This document shows positions 26,443 through 34,986 of a stretch of DNA of 64,000 nt, one piece after another (position 1 is the stretch's first letter; each line of letters begins with the position of its first letter). The DNA is from Burkholderia pseudomultivorans (GTDB taxonomy: Bacteria > Pseudomonadota > Gammaproteobacteria > Burkholderiales > Burkholderiaceae). Under the pieces are notes generated by a model. It saw nothing but the letters and a program-made list of their open reading frames with translations. It ran no database searches and was not told the DNA's origin. The translations under genes and the position numbers were made by a program. The stretch lies in the NCBI RefSeq assembly GCF_902499075.1, contig NZ_CABVPP010000024.1:1-64000 (forward strand), given 5' to 3'.

Positions 26443-27876
26443 TCACGCCGCGCCGCCGATCCGCTGCGCCGTCGCATCGAACGCGCGCTTCGCCTTGTCG
26501 ACGATCTCGTCGATCTCCTCCGTGCCGATCACCAGCGGCGGCGACAGCAGCATCCGGTCGCCGGTTGCGCGCATGATCAGGTTGCCGTTGAAGCAGAAGT
26601 CGCGGCAGATCGTGCCGATATCGACGCCTGCATCGAAGCGCGTGCGCCGCCGCCGGTCGCGCGCGAGCTGCACGCCCGCGACCAGCCCCGCCCCGGCAAT
26701 CTCGCCGACGATCGGATGATCGCCGAGCGCTTCCGCCAGCCGCCGCTGGAAATACGGTCCGGTGTCCTGCTTCACGCGCGCGACGATCCCTTCGTCGCGC
26801 AGCAGCTTCAGGTTCGCGACCGCGACCGCGGCCGCCACCGGATGCCCCGAGTACGTGAGGCCGTGGTTGAATTCGCCGTTGTCGATGATCGGCCGTGCGA
26901 CGCGCTCGTGGATGCCGACCGCGCCCATCGGGATATAGCCCGACGTCAGGCCCTTGGCCATCGTGATCAGGTCCGGCTCGAAGCCGAAGTGCTGGTGCGC
27001 GAACCATTCGCCGGTGCGCCCGAACCCGCCGATCACTTCGTCGGCGACCAGCAGGATGTCGTACTTGCGGCAGATCCGCTCGATCTCCGGCCAGTACGTC
27101 GACGGCGGGAAGATCACGCCGCCCGCGCCCTGGAACGGCTCGCCGATGAACGCCGCGACGTTCTCCGCGCCGAGTTCGAGGATCTTCGCTTCCAGCTGCT
27201 GCGCACGCGCGAGGCCGAACGCCTCGGGCGTCTCGCCCGGCTGCGCTTCGCCGAAGAAATACGGCTGGTCGATATGCACGATGTTCTCGACCTTCGACGG
27301 CATCTGCTCGTGCATGTAGCCCATCCCGCCGAGCGTGCCGCCGGCGATCGTCGAGCCGTGATAGCCGTTCTTGCGCGAGATCACGTATTTCTTCTGCGGC
27401 TTGCCCTGCACGCGCCAGTACTGGTGCACGACGCGCAGCACCGTGTCGTTGCCTTCCGAGCCGCTGTTGCAGTAGAAGAAGTGGTTGAAGCCGGCCGGCG
27501 TGACTTCCGCGAGCATCGCGGACAGCTCGATCACCGGCGGGTGCGTGGTCTTGAAGAACGTGTTGTAGAACGGCAGCTCCTGCAGTTGGCGATACGCGGC
27601 GTCGGCGAGCTCCTTGCGACCGTAGCCGACGTTCACGCACCAGAGGCCGGCCATCCCGTCGATGATCTTGTTGCCTTCCGAGTCCCACAGGTAGACGCCG
27701 TCGGCCTTCACGATCACGCGGCTGCCTGCGCGGTTCAGCGCGCCCATGTCGGAGAACGGGTGGATGTGGTGCGCGGCGTCGAGCGCGCGGTATTCGGCGG
27801 TCGAGCGCGCGGCTTGCGTCGTGCGGGCCGCGGGCGCGGCGGGCTGGATCCAGGCAGATTCGTTGCGGTACGTCAT
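26443..27876 (-). CDS. Class III aminotransferase (putrescine/omega-amino acid:pyruvate type)
   Basis: A 477-residue PLP-dependent class III transaminase. Landmarks are HPFSDMGALNRAGSRVIVKADGVYLWDSEG at the N-terminus, GSEGNDTVLR, YHGSTIAGG, the DEVIGGFGRTGEWF strand and the Schiff-base Lys in MAKGLTSGYIPMGAV. The closest named group is SpuC-type polyamine:pyruvate aminotransferases and beta-alanine:pyruvate enzymes. It is the third gene of a minus-strand operon after puuD and puuA, 31 bases past the puuA stop, which favours a polyamine or gamma-glutamyl-polyamine substrate. Confidence 0.88.
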   Translation of the reverse strand: MTYRNESAWIQPAAPAARTTQAARSTAEYRALDAAHHIHPFSDMGALNRAGSRVIVKADGVYLWDSEGNKIIDGMAGLWCVNVGYGRKELADAAYRQLQELPFYNTFFKTTHPPVIELSAMLAEVTPAGFNHFFYCNSGSEGNDTVLRVVHQYWRVQGKPQKKYVISRKNGYHGSTIAGGTLGGMGYMHEQMPSKVENIVHIDQPYFFGEAQPGETPEAFGLARAQQLEAKILELGAENVAAFIGEPFQGAGGVIFPPSTYWPEIERICRKYDILLVADEVIGGFGRTGEWFAHQHFGFEPDLITMAKGLTSGYIPMGAVGIHERVARPIIDNGEFNHGLTYSGHPVAAAVAVANLKLLRDEGIVARVKQDTGPYFQRRLAEALGDHPIVGEIAGAGLVAGVQLARDRRRRTRFDAGVDIGTICRDFCFNGNLIMRATGDRMLLSPPLVIGTEEIDEIVDKAKRAFDATAQRIGGAA

Positions 27877-27907
27877 GTGTTTCCTCCGTATTGCGGTCGT
27901 TGCGCGC

Positions 27908-29245
27908 TTACACGTGCAGCAGCAGATGGCGGCGTTCCCACGAGCTGATCACGCGGAAGAACGCTTCGTATTCGGTGTCCTTCAGCGCCAGGTACGCCTT
28001 CACGAACTTGTCGCCGAGAATGCCGGCCAGCGGCGTGCACGCGGCCATCAGCGAGATGCCCTCCTCGAGATTGCGCGGCAGCTGGTACGGCAGGTCGTAG
28101 CCGTCCGACGCGATCGGTTCGGTCGGCGCGAGCTGTTGCGTGAGGCCGAGATAGCCGGCCGCGAGCGTCGCCGCGAACGCGAGGTACGGGTTGCAGTCGA
28201 CGCCCGGAATCCGGTTCTCGATGCGCCGCGCGACCGGGCTCGACTGCGGGATCCGGAAGCCGACCGTGCGGTTGTCGTAGCCCCACTGCACGTTGATCGG
28301 CGCGGCCATGAAGCGCGACAGCCGGCGATACGAGTTGATGTACGGCGCAAAGATCGGCATCAGCGCCGGCGTGTACTTCTGCAGGCCCGCGAGATAGCTG
28401 TGGAACAGCGGCGAAACCGCGCCGTCCTCGTCGGCGAACAGGTTGCGGCCGGTGCGCGCATCGGCGAGGCTCTGGTGGATGTGCATCGCGGAGCCCGGCT
28501 CGCCTTCCATCGGCTTGGCCATGAAGGTCGCATACATGTTGTGGCGCAGCGCGGCCTCGCGCACCGTGCGCTTGAACAGGAACACCTGGTCGGCCAGCGA
28601 CAGCGCGTCGCCGTGCACGAAGTTGATCTCCATCTGCGCGGCGCCGACTTCGTGGATCAGCGTCTCGATGTCGAGGCCCTGCATTTCGCAGTACTCGTAG
28701 ATGTCCTCGAACAGCGGATCGAACTCGTTGACGGCCTCGATCGAATACGACTGACGCCCGGTTTCCGCGCGCCCGGTGCGGCCGACCGGCGGACGCAGCG
28801 GCAGGTCGGGATCGGCATTCATGTCGACCAGGTAGAACTCGAGTTCCGGCGCGACCACCGGCTTCCAGCCCTTGGCCTTGTACAGGTCGAGCACGCGGCG
28901 CAGCACGTAGCGCGGCGAGATCTCGACCGGCGAGCCGTCGAAATGGACGCAGTCGTGGATCACCTGTGCGGTCGGGTCGACCGCCCACGGGATCAGGCAG
29001 ATCGTCGACGGATCGGGCACGCAGACCATGTCGGGATCGGTGACGCCGGTCAGCGTGCCGTCTTCCGGATAGTCGCCGGTGACGGTCTGCACCATCACGG
29101 CCTGCGGCAATCGCATCGATTCGCCGGATTCGAATTTGTTGCGCGGAATGATCTTGCCGCGCGCGATGCCGGCCATGTCGGGAATGATCGCCTCGACCTC
29201 GGTGATGCGATGCTGACGCAGGAATTCGCTCAGTTCGGGTTGCAT
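27908..29245 (-). CDS. puuA: Gamma-glutamylputrescine synthetase (glutamine-synthetase family)
   Basis: A 445-residue GS-fold ligase that joins glutamate to putrescine or another polyamine, entry step of the gamma-glutamylated polyamine route. The GS core is clear: the segment VVAPELEFYLVDMN, HEVGAAQMEINF, AMHIHQSL and the NRIPGVDCNPYLAFAATLAAG region. It lacks the adenylylation Tyr segment of true GlnA and is shorter, separating it from glnA at 2569. It lies between puuD (12-base gap) and the class III aminotransferase (31-base gap). PuuB and PuuC are not in the window, so the aminotransferase may replace the oxidase step. Confidence 0.9.
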   Translation of the reverse strand: MQPELSEFLRQHRITEVEAIIPDMAGIARGKIIPRNKFESGESMRLPQAVMVQTVTGDYPEDGTLTGVTDPDMVCVPDPSTICLIPWAVDPTAQVIHDCVHFDGSPVEISPRYVLRRVLDLYKAKGWKPVVAPELEFYLVDMNADPDLPLRPPVGRTGRAETGRQSYSIEAVNEFDPLFEDIYEYCEMQGLDIETLIHEVGAAQMEINFVHGDALSLADQVFLFKRTVREAALRHNMYATFMAKPMEGEPGSAMHIHQSLADARTGRNLFADEDGAVSPLFHSYLAGLQKYTPALMPIFAPYINSYRRLSRFMAAPINVQWGYDNRTVGFRIPQSSPVARRIENRIPGVDCNPYLAFAATLAAGYLGLTQQLAPTEPIASDGYDLPYQLPRNLEEGISLMAACTPLAGILGDKFVKAYLALKDTEYEAFFRVISSWERRHLLLHV

Positions 29246-29257
29246 GATCGGCCTCTT

Positions 29258-30064
29258 TCAGTCGACGTCGGATGCGGACGGCAGCGGCGACTCGCCGCCG
29301 GCCGCATGAATGCGATGCGTCATGCGTGCGCGGCACGCCGCGCCGAATGCCGCGAAGATGGCGCGCGACAGCGGCTGTTCCGCGTAGCGCCACTCGGGAT
29401 GCCACTGCACGCCCAGCGCGAATGCGCGCGCGCCGCGCACGCTGACGGCCTCGACCAGCCCGTCGGGCGCGCTCGCCTCGACGGCGAGCCCCGCACCGAC
29501 GCGCGCAATGCCCTGGTCGTGCAGCGAATTGACTGTCGCTTCGCGCGCGCCGTGCGCGATCCGCTGCAGCAGCCCGTCGGCCGCGAACTGCACGACGTGC
29601 GCGGGGCCGTACTGCCGCTCGAGCGGATCGTCCAGTCGCTCGCGGTGATCGTCGAAGCCCGCGGTCGCATGCAACCGCTGATGCAGCGTGCCGCCGTAGG
29701 CGACGTTCAGCTCCTGCATGCCGCGGCAGATCGCGAGCACCGGCACGCCCGCGTCGATCGCCGCGCGGATCAGCGGCAGCGCGGTCGCGTCGCGCGCGGG
29801 ATCGTGCAGCGTGTCGGGCGCGCTGGTCTCGCCGCCATAGTGATGCGGCTCGACGTTCGAATAGCTGCCGGTCAGCAGCAGCCCGTCGATCGATGCGGCG
29901 ATCGCGGCGGCCGGCTGCCGCGCGCCGAGCGCGGGCAAGACGAACGCGAGCACGCCCGCGCCGTCAATCAGCGCGGCGAGGTATTTCTCGCCGGCCGTAT
30001 GGTTCGGGTGGGCACCGCGCATGATGCGGTCGGCGGTGACGGCTACGATCGGGCGCGCCCGCAT
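29258..30064 (-). CDS. puuD: Gamma-glutamyl-GABA hydrolase (class I glutamine amidotransferase-like)
   Basis: A 268-residue PuuD-type peptidase C26 enzyme that releases GABA from gamma-glutamyl-GABA. The nucleophile Cys lies in VLAICRGMQELNVAYGG, and the His-Glu pair in GVQWHPEWRY. The start at 30064 (MRARPIVAV) has GGAG eight bases upstream and agrees with the family start; 32 more open codons upstream look non-coding. It is the first gene of the puuD-puuA-aminotransferase operon. The operator-like palindrome at 30627 lies 560 bases upstream. Confidence 0.9.
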   Translation of the reverse strand: MRARPIVAVTADRIMRGAHPNHTAGEKYLAALIDGAGVLAFVLPALGARQPAAAIAASIDGLLLTGSYSNVEPHHYGGETSAPDTLHDPARDATALPLIRAAIDAGVPVLAICRGMQELNVAYGGTLHQRLHATAGFDDHRERLDDPLERQYGPAHVVQFAADGLLQRIAHGAREATVNSLHDQGIARVGAGLAVEASAPDGLVEAVSVRGARAFALGVQWHPEWRYAEQPLSRAIFAAFGAACRARMTHRIHAAGGESPLPSASDVD

Positions 30065-30626
30065 GATCGCGTCTCCGGTGACGGCGCGACGCGCGGCCGC
30101 GCGCTGGACGAACAAAGCCCGCGCCGTGCCGGCATGCGCATGACGCGCTGCGTCGCGCACCCACGGACGATCCGGCCGCCCAAGCGGTGCGGCGGCAGGC
30201 GATGCGGGCCGGTGTGGAAGCGGAAACGGACGCTAGGGCAACAACGAAGCGCTGCCGTCGCACTGCACCGCGCTGAATACGTGCACGGTCACGAGGTTGA
30301 AGCGGCGCAGGCCGCGAGGAGAGGCAATGAAAAAACGAGGCTCGCGCAAACGGGCGGCACGCGTGCCGCGATCAGCATGCCGGTTCGTCCCGGCCTGATG
30401 CGGCGCGCCCGCCGACGGACTTCGGGTCCGGCGTATCGATGGGCTGGCGGCTTTCACGATCGTACTCGACTGACTGATGAAGGCAGGACACGTGTCGCGG
30501 TCAAGCGGATACGGCGCGCGGCACGTCGGCTAGACATCACGGCGCCCCGGCGCGGCGCGGTTCGGTGTCCCGGATGCCCGCCCCGCCGATGCGTATGTGA
30601 CGACTCCCTGACATTCAGCTTATATC
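30065..30626. other. Long gene-poor stretch upstream of puuD
   Basis: About 560 bases without a convincing gene on either strand; open frames here lack family similarity and ribosome sites. On the minus strand it would be an unusually long leader if the puu promoter lies at the palindrome near 30640. I see no riboswitch or terminator structure in it that I can name. Confidence 0.5.
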
Positions 30627-30654
30627 ACCTAAAAATTGCGTCAAATTTTCAGGT
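30627..30654. promoter_or_regulatory. Operator-like palindrome upstream of puuD
   Basis: Arms ACCTAAAAATT and AATTTTCAGGT (11 bp, one mismatch, 6-base spacer) form a dyad in an AT-rich island inside GC-rich DNA. On the minus strand TTGACG overlaps it, with TATAAG 14 bases on, a possible promoter with short spacing. It probably binds a repressor of the polyamine genes, but no such regulator is in the window. Confidence 0.6.
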
Positions 30655-30680
30655 ACCGATCGCGACTCCGGCCAGACGAA

Positions 30681-30718
30681 AAAAACGGCGTCGATCCGGA
30701 CGAATCGATGCCGTTTTT
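30681..30718 (-). terminator. Terminator of the hut operon
   Basis: A 15-bp stem with one G-T pair (30681-30695 and 30704-30718) ends in T on both strands. It lies 84 bases past the hutG stop and isolates hut from the puu genes. Confidence 0.85.
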
Positions 30719-30802
30719 GTGCGTTGCGGTCGCGCATGCGCGAAGCGGCGCAGGCCGCCCCGCTCCGTTTCGCCGCACCGCCGCAACGGGGCGGCGCGAT
30801 GC

Positions 30803-31600
30803 TCAGCGATGCGCGAGCGCGGTTTCGACGAGCGTCTGCAGCAGCGGCGCGACCTGTGCCGCGCGCGCTTCGTCGTACGCGTACGGGCGCGTTTCTTCCA
30901 TGTAGGTGATCTGCGACAGTTCGAGCTGCACGGCCTGCACGCCGGTGGCGGGCACGCCGTAGTGACGCGTGATGTAGCCGCCCTTGAAGCGCCCGTTCGC
31001 GACGGCCGTGTAGCCGCCGTGTTCGAGCACGCGCGCGGCGAGCGCTTCGGCCAGGCCGGGCGCGGCGCTCGCGCCGCTCGACGTGCCGAAGTTGAAGTCC
31101 GGCAGGCGGCCTTCGAAGAAGCGCGGCACATGCGAGCGGATCGAGTGCGCTTCCCACACGAGCACGCGGCCGTGCTCGCGCTTCAACCGCTCGATTTCGC
31201 GTTGCAGCGCGCCGTGATACGGCAGCCAGTAACGATCGCGGCGGCGCATGATTTCGTCGTTGCCGGGCAGCGCGCCGGCCGGATACAGCGGCGCCTTGTC
31301 GAACGTGTCGACCGGCACGAGGCCCGTCGTGTCCTGCCCCGGGTACAGGTTCTCGTTGTCGGGCGGACGGTTCAGGTCGACGACGTAGCGCGCGTGCGAC
31401 GGCACGAGGATCGACGCGCCGAGCGTCGCCGCGAACCCGTACAGGCGTTCGAGGTGCCAGTCGCAGTCGTCGACGAAGCGCGCGTCGGGCGTCATCGTCG
31501 CGGCGATGTCGTCGGGGATGTAGGTGCCTGCATGCGGAATCGAGATCAGCAGCGGCAGCGTGCCCTGCTTCAGCGTGAATACAGCCGGTTGTTCAGTCAT
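30803..31600 (-). CDS. hutG: N-formylglutamate deformylase
   Basis: HutG hydrolyses N-formylglutamate to formate and glutamate, the last step of the five-step histidine pathway. The 265-residue protein has the FGase family marks: LPLLISIPHAGTYIP with the metal His, DDCDWHLERLY, VDLNRPPDNENLYPGQ and VWEAHSIRSHVPRFFEG. Length is normal. It is the last gene of the hut operon, 59 bases after hutF, and a terminator follows. Pairing with HutF shows that this organism uses the formylglutamate branch rather than direct formiminoglutamase. Confidence 0.95.
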   Translation of the reverse strand: MTEQPAVFTLKQGTLPLLISIPHAGTYIPDDIAATMTPDARFVDDCDWHLERLYGFAATLGASILVPSHARYVVDLNRPPDNENLYPGQDTTGLVPVDTFDKAPLYPAGALPGNDEIMRRRDRYWLPYHGALQREIERLKREHGRVLVWEAHSIRSHVPRFFEGRLPDFNFGTSSGASAAPGLAEALAARVLEHGGYTAVANGRFKGGYITRHYGVPATGVQAVQLELSQITYMEETRPYAYDEARAAQVAPLLQTLVETALAHR

Positions 31601-31659
31601 GTCGCATCACCGTAGAAGTCGAGCGGCGCACGCATGCGGCGTGCGCCGGTTATCGCGCG

Positions 31660-33036
31660 TCAGCGCAGCAGTTGCGCCAGCGCGGCGCGGTAGTCGGCAT
31701 ACGCGGCGGCTTCGTCGCGATGGCGGCGGCCGCTCACGACGCGCTCGCCGCCCGTATAGACGTCGAGCACCGGCGTGTCGCCGTGCTCGGCGAATACCGC
31801 GCCCGACAGCCAGGCCGCGCTGTCGTGTTCGGCGATCGCCGGGTGGTCGGGGTCGAGCACCAGCCAGTCGGCGCGGCAGCCTTCGCGCAGCGCGCCGATG
31901 CGCCGCCCGCTCGCCTGCGCGCCGCCCGCGAGCGACGCATCGAACAGACGATCCGCGACGCGGGCCTGCGTCTCGCTCGCGAGCACGTTGCGCGCGCGGT
32001 GCACGAGCCGCTGCCCGTATTCGAGCAGGCGCAGTTCCGCGCGCCAGTCGACCGATGCGTGGCTGTCGGAGCCGACGCCGATCACGCCGCCGTGCGCGAG
32101 ATAGTCGACGGCCGGAAACACGCCGTCGCCGAGATTCGCCTCGGTCGTCAGGCACAGGCCGGCCACCGCGCGACGCTTCGCGAGCGCCTGCGTCTCGGCC
32201 GCGTCGATGTGCGTCGCATGCACGAGGCACCAGCGCGCATCGACGTCGAAGCGGTCGAGCAGCCACTGCACGGGGCGTGCGCCGTACGCGCGCACGCAGT
32301 CGTCGACCTCGGCCGTCTGCTCGGCGATATGGATATGCACGGGCGCGTCGTCGGGCAGTCCGTCGAGCAGCACGCGCAGGCCGTTTTCGGACACCGCGCG
32401 CAGCGAGTGCGGCGCGACGCCGTAGCGCAGCCCGCCATGCTCGGGCGCGGCACGGCGCATCGCGTCGAGCAGTTCGAGCAGGCCGTCGGGCGTGTTGATG
32501 AAGCGGCGCTGGTCGTCGCGCGGCGGCTTGTTGCCGAAGCCGGCGAACTGGTACGACACCGGCAGCATCGTGATGCCGATGCCGGCCGAGCGCGCAGCGC
32601 CGACGACGCGCGTGCCGAGCTCCGCGAGCTGCGGATAGCGGGAGCCGTCCTGCGCGTGATGCACGTAGTGGAATTCGCACACCGACGTGTAGCCGCACTT
32701 GAGCATCTCGACGTACAGCCAGCGCGCGATCGCCGCGAGCGCATCGGGCGTGATCTTCAGCGCGAAGCGGTACATCAGGTCGCGCCAGCTCCAGAAGCTG
32801 TCGGCCGGATTCGCGCGGTATTCGGTAAGGCCCGCCATCGCGCGCTGGAACGCATGCGAGTGCAGGTTCGGCATGCCCGGCAGCACGGGCCCGGCTGCGT
32901 GCGCGACACCTGCCGGCGCGTCGGTGTCGGGCGTCACGTCGGTCAGCGTGCCGTTCGCGTCCCAGCGCAGCAGCACGTTGCGGCGCCAGCCGTCGGGCAG
33001 ATACGCATGGTCCGCAAACAATATCGAATCGGTCAT
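31660..33036 (-). CDS. hutF: Formimidoylglutamate deiminase
   Basis: HutF deiminates N-formimino-glutamate to N-formylglutamate plus ammonia. The 458-residue amidohydrolase shows the metal ligands in PGMPNLHSHAFQRAMAG, CEFHYVHH, HIHIAEQ and GVGSDSHAS. The start at MTDSILFADHAY (33036) is chosen from family alignment; the frame opens 19 codons earlier inside the 49-bp repeat and adds the peptide LSAKAPSPPDKG, which is an artefact of the repeat. A tandem hairpin repeat separates it from hutI and may change its expression relative to the upstream genes. Confidence 0.94.
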   Translation of the reverse strand: MTDSILFADHAYLPDGWRRNVLLRWDANGTLTDVTPDTDAPAGVAHAAGPVLPGMPNLHSHAFQRAMAGLTEYRANPADSFWSWRDLMYRFALKITPDALAAIARWLYVEMLKCGYTSVCEFHYVHHAQDGSRYPQLAELGTRVVGAARSAGIGITMLPVSYQFAGFGNKPPRDDQRRFINTPDGLLELLDAMRRAAPEHGGLRYGVAPHSLRAVSENGLRVLLDGLPDDAPVHIHIAEQTAEVDDCVRAYGARPVQWLLDRFDVDARWCLVHATHIDAAETQALAKRRAVAGLCLTTEANLGDGVFPAVDYLAHGGVIGVGSDSHASVDWRAELRLLEYGQRLVHRARNVLASETQARVADRLFDASLAGGAQASGRRIGALREGCRADWLVLDPDHPAIAEHDSAAWLSGAVFAEHGDTPVLDVYTGGERVVSGRRHRDEAAAYADYRAALAQLLR

Positions 33037-33047
33037 CGTGAGTCCTT

Positions 33048-33145
33048 TGTCGGGCGGACTTGGCGCTTTAGCGCTTAGTCCACCCCCATGCAAAGCTGTC
33101 GGGTGGACTTGGCGCTTTAGCGCTTAGTCCGACCCCATGCAAAAC
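33048..33145. repeat. Two tandem 49-bp hairpin repeats between hutI and hutF
   Basis: Units 33048-33096 and 33097-33145 differ at only a few bases. Each holds an imperfect hairpin between GGACT and AGTCC (33056-33081 and 33105-33130) around GCGCTTTAGCGC. The right arm of unit 1 also pairs perfectly over 9 bp with the left arm of unit 2 (33077-33085 with 33101-33109), allowing an alternative fold. They fill nearly the whole 111-base gap. Confidence 0.85.
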
Positions 33146-33147
33146 CG

Positions 33148-34368
33148 TCAATTCACGCGACGAAACACCGTCGTCCCGCCGCGCACGACCTGCTCGCACA
33201 GCGGCCGGCCGATCCAGTAAGCCAGCTCCGACAGCGAACCGGCCGACCACACCGCGAAGTCGGCACGACGACCGACCTCGAGCGCGCCATGAGCATCCGC
33301 CCGGCCGAGCGCCGCGGCCGCATGGCGCGTGACGCCCTGCAGCACCTCGGGCACCGTCATGCGGAACAGCGTGCACGCGAGATTCATCGTCAGCAGCAGC
33401 GATTCGAGCGGCGACGTGCCCGGGTTGTGATCGGTCGCGAGCGCGATCGGCACGCCGTGCTTGCGCAGCAGTTCGATCGGCGGCAATTGCGTTTCGCGGA
33501 TGAAGTAGTACGCACCGGGCAGCAGCACGGCGACCGTGCCGGCCGCCTTCATCGCCTCGATGCCGGCTTCGTCGAGAAATTCGAGGTGGTCGGCGGACAG
33601 CGCGCGATAACGCGCGGCCAGCGCAGTGCCGCCCGCGTTCGACAACTGCTCCGCGTGCAGCTTCACGGGCAGCCCGCGGCGCGTCGCGGCCTCGAACACG
33701 CGCTCGGTCTGCGCGAGCGAAAAGCCGATGCGCTCGCAGAACACGTCGACCGCGTCGACGAGGCCTTCGCCGGCCAGCGCCGGCAGCATCCGGTCGCACA
33801 CTTCGTCGATGTACGCATCCGCGCGGCCCGCGTATTCGGGCGGCAGCGCATGCGCACCGAGGAAGGTCGTGTAGACCGACACCGGGAAGCGCTCGCCGAG
33901 CTGGCGCGCGACGCGCAGCATCTTGCGCTCGCTCGCGAGATCGAGCCCGTAGCCCGACTTGATCTCGATCGCGGTCACGCCTTCGGCGAGCAGCGGCTGC
34001 AACCGCGCGGCGGCCTGCACGAACAGCGTGGTCTCGTCGGCCGCGCGCGTCGCGCGCACCGTCGACACGATCCCGCCGCCCTGCCGCGCGATTTCCTCGT
34101 AGCTGACGCCCGCGAGGCGCTGCGCGAATTCGTCGGCGCGCGTGCCGCCGTAGACGAGGTGCGTATGGCAGTCGACGAGGCCCGGCGTCACCCACGCGCC
34201 GTGCAGATCCTCGCGCTGCCAGTGTGCATAACCGTGCGGCAGCTCGCCGAATGCGCCGAGCCACACGATCGTGCCGGTTTCGTCGACGGCGATCGCCGCA
34301 TCGTCGATCGTTTCGTCGGGATGGCCGTGCGCGCACAGCCTCAGGTGATGCCAGACAGTCGGTTTCAT
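33148..34368 (-). CDS. hutI: Imidazolonepropionase
   Basis: HutI opens the imidazolone ring of imidazolonepropionate to formimino-glutamate, the third step of histidine breakdown. The 406-residue metal-dependent amidohydrolase has [20 protein letters not shown] (metal His pair and substrate Arg), [19 protein letters not shown] and [12 protein letters not shown]. Start at [11 protein letters not shown], 4 bases after the hutD stop; the longer frame into hutD is not used. The stop lies 3 bases from the tandem repeat. Confidence 0.95.
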   Translation of the reverse strand: MKPTVWHHLRLCAHGHPDETIDDAAIAVDETGTIVWLGAFGELPHGYAHWQREDLHGAWVTPGLVDCHTHLVYGGTRADEFAQRLAGVSYEEIARQGGGIVSTVRATRAADETTLFVQAAARLQPLLAEGVTAIEIKSGYGLDLASERKMLRVARQLGERFPVSVYTTFLGAHALPPEYAGRADAYIDEVCDRMLPALAGEGLVDAVDVFCERIGFSLAQTERVFEAATRRGLPVKLHAEQLSNAGGTALAARYRALSADHLEFLDEAGIEAMKAAGTVAVLLPGAYYFIRETQLPPIELLRKHGVPIALATDHNPGTSPLESLLLTMNLACTLFRMTVPEVLQGVTRHAAAALGRADAHGALEVGRRADFAVWSAGSLSELAYWIGRPLCEQVVRGGTTVFRRVN

Positions 34369-34372
34369 GCGT

Positions 34373-34984
34373 TCAGTCTCGTTCGCCGACGGCAAGCGAT
34401 ACGGCCAGCAGCGCACCGCCACCGCTCACGACGACGTCAAACGCACGCTGCAGCCCGTCGAGCCGCAGCGTGTCCATTTCTTCCAGTGCGTAGCGCGCGC
34501 CGGCGACCGCGACGTCGACGGCGCCCGCGGCGCAGAACAGCAGCACGGTATCGGCGCGCTCGACGCGATGCACGCCCGCGCGCCACACGTCGAGCGCGCC
34601 GCGCGCGGCCGAACGGCGCGTCATCAGGTTGAAGTCGCGGGTCGGCCCGTCGTGCAGCGTCGCGTCGATCGCCGTTTCGCCGGCGAAATCCGCGCGCGCG
34701 AGCGGCGCATCGAGCACGTGGCGCGCGCCGTCGGCCGCCGCGAGCGTCATGCCCGCGCCGGACAGCAGCACCAGCGTGCGGTCGATTCCGTCGAAGCGCG
34801 AGAACGGCCCGGCCGCGCCGACGTCCGCGACGCTGACGCGCCATGCGAACGCATCGAGCGCGGCGCCGGGCGGAAATGCGGCGATCTCGCGCGTCACGCC
34901 GCCGCCGTTCTTCCACGGCGACGCGACGAGATCCGCCGCGCGGGTCAGCGCGGCGGACACGGGCGCCTGGTCGAGCGCCGTCAT
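34373..34984 (-). CDS. hutD: HutD/Ves family protein
   Basis: A 203-residue cupin-fold protein of the HutD family, which accompanies hut genes in many proteobacteria and is thought to modulate histidine breakdown, possibly by binding formylglutamate; its activity is not firmly known. Family marks are [17 protein letters not shown] and the double-cupin pattern with [31 protein letters not shown]. The ATG is 2 bases after the hutU stop and its own stop is 4 bases before hutI, so it is embedded in the operon. Cytoplasmic. Confidence 0.9.
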   Translation of the reverse strand: MTALDQAPVSAALTRAADLVASPWKNGGGVTREIAAFPPGAALDAFAWRVSVADVGAAGPFSRFDGIDRTLVLLSGAGMTLAAADGARHVLDAPLARADFAGETAIDATLHDGPTRDFNLMTRRSAARGALDVWRAGVHRVERADTVLLFCAAGAVDVAVAGARYALEEMDTLRLDGLQRAFDVVVSGGGALLAVSLAVGERD

Positions 34985-34986
34985 GC

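Noticed and set aside
27746-31615. 1289-codon open frame on the plus strand
   Set aside because: Covers puuA, puuD and hutG on the other strand; shadow of those genes.
33037-33093. 19-residue extension of HutF
   Set aside because: Encoded by the 49-bp repeat, not family sequence.
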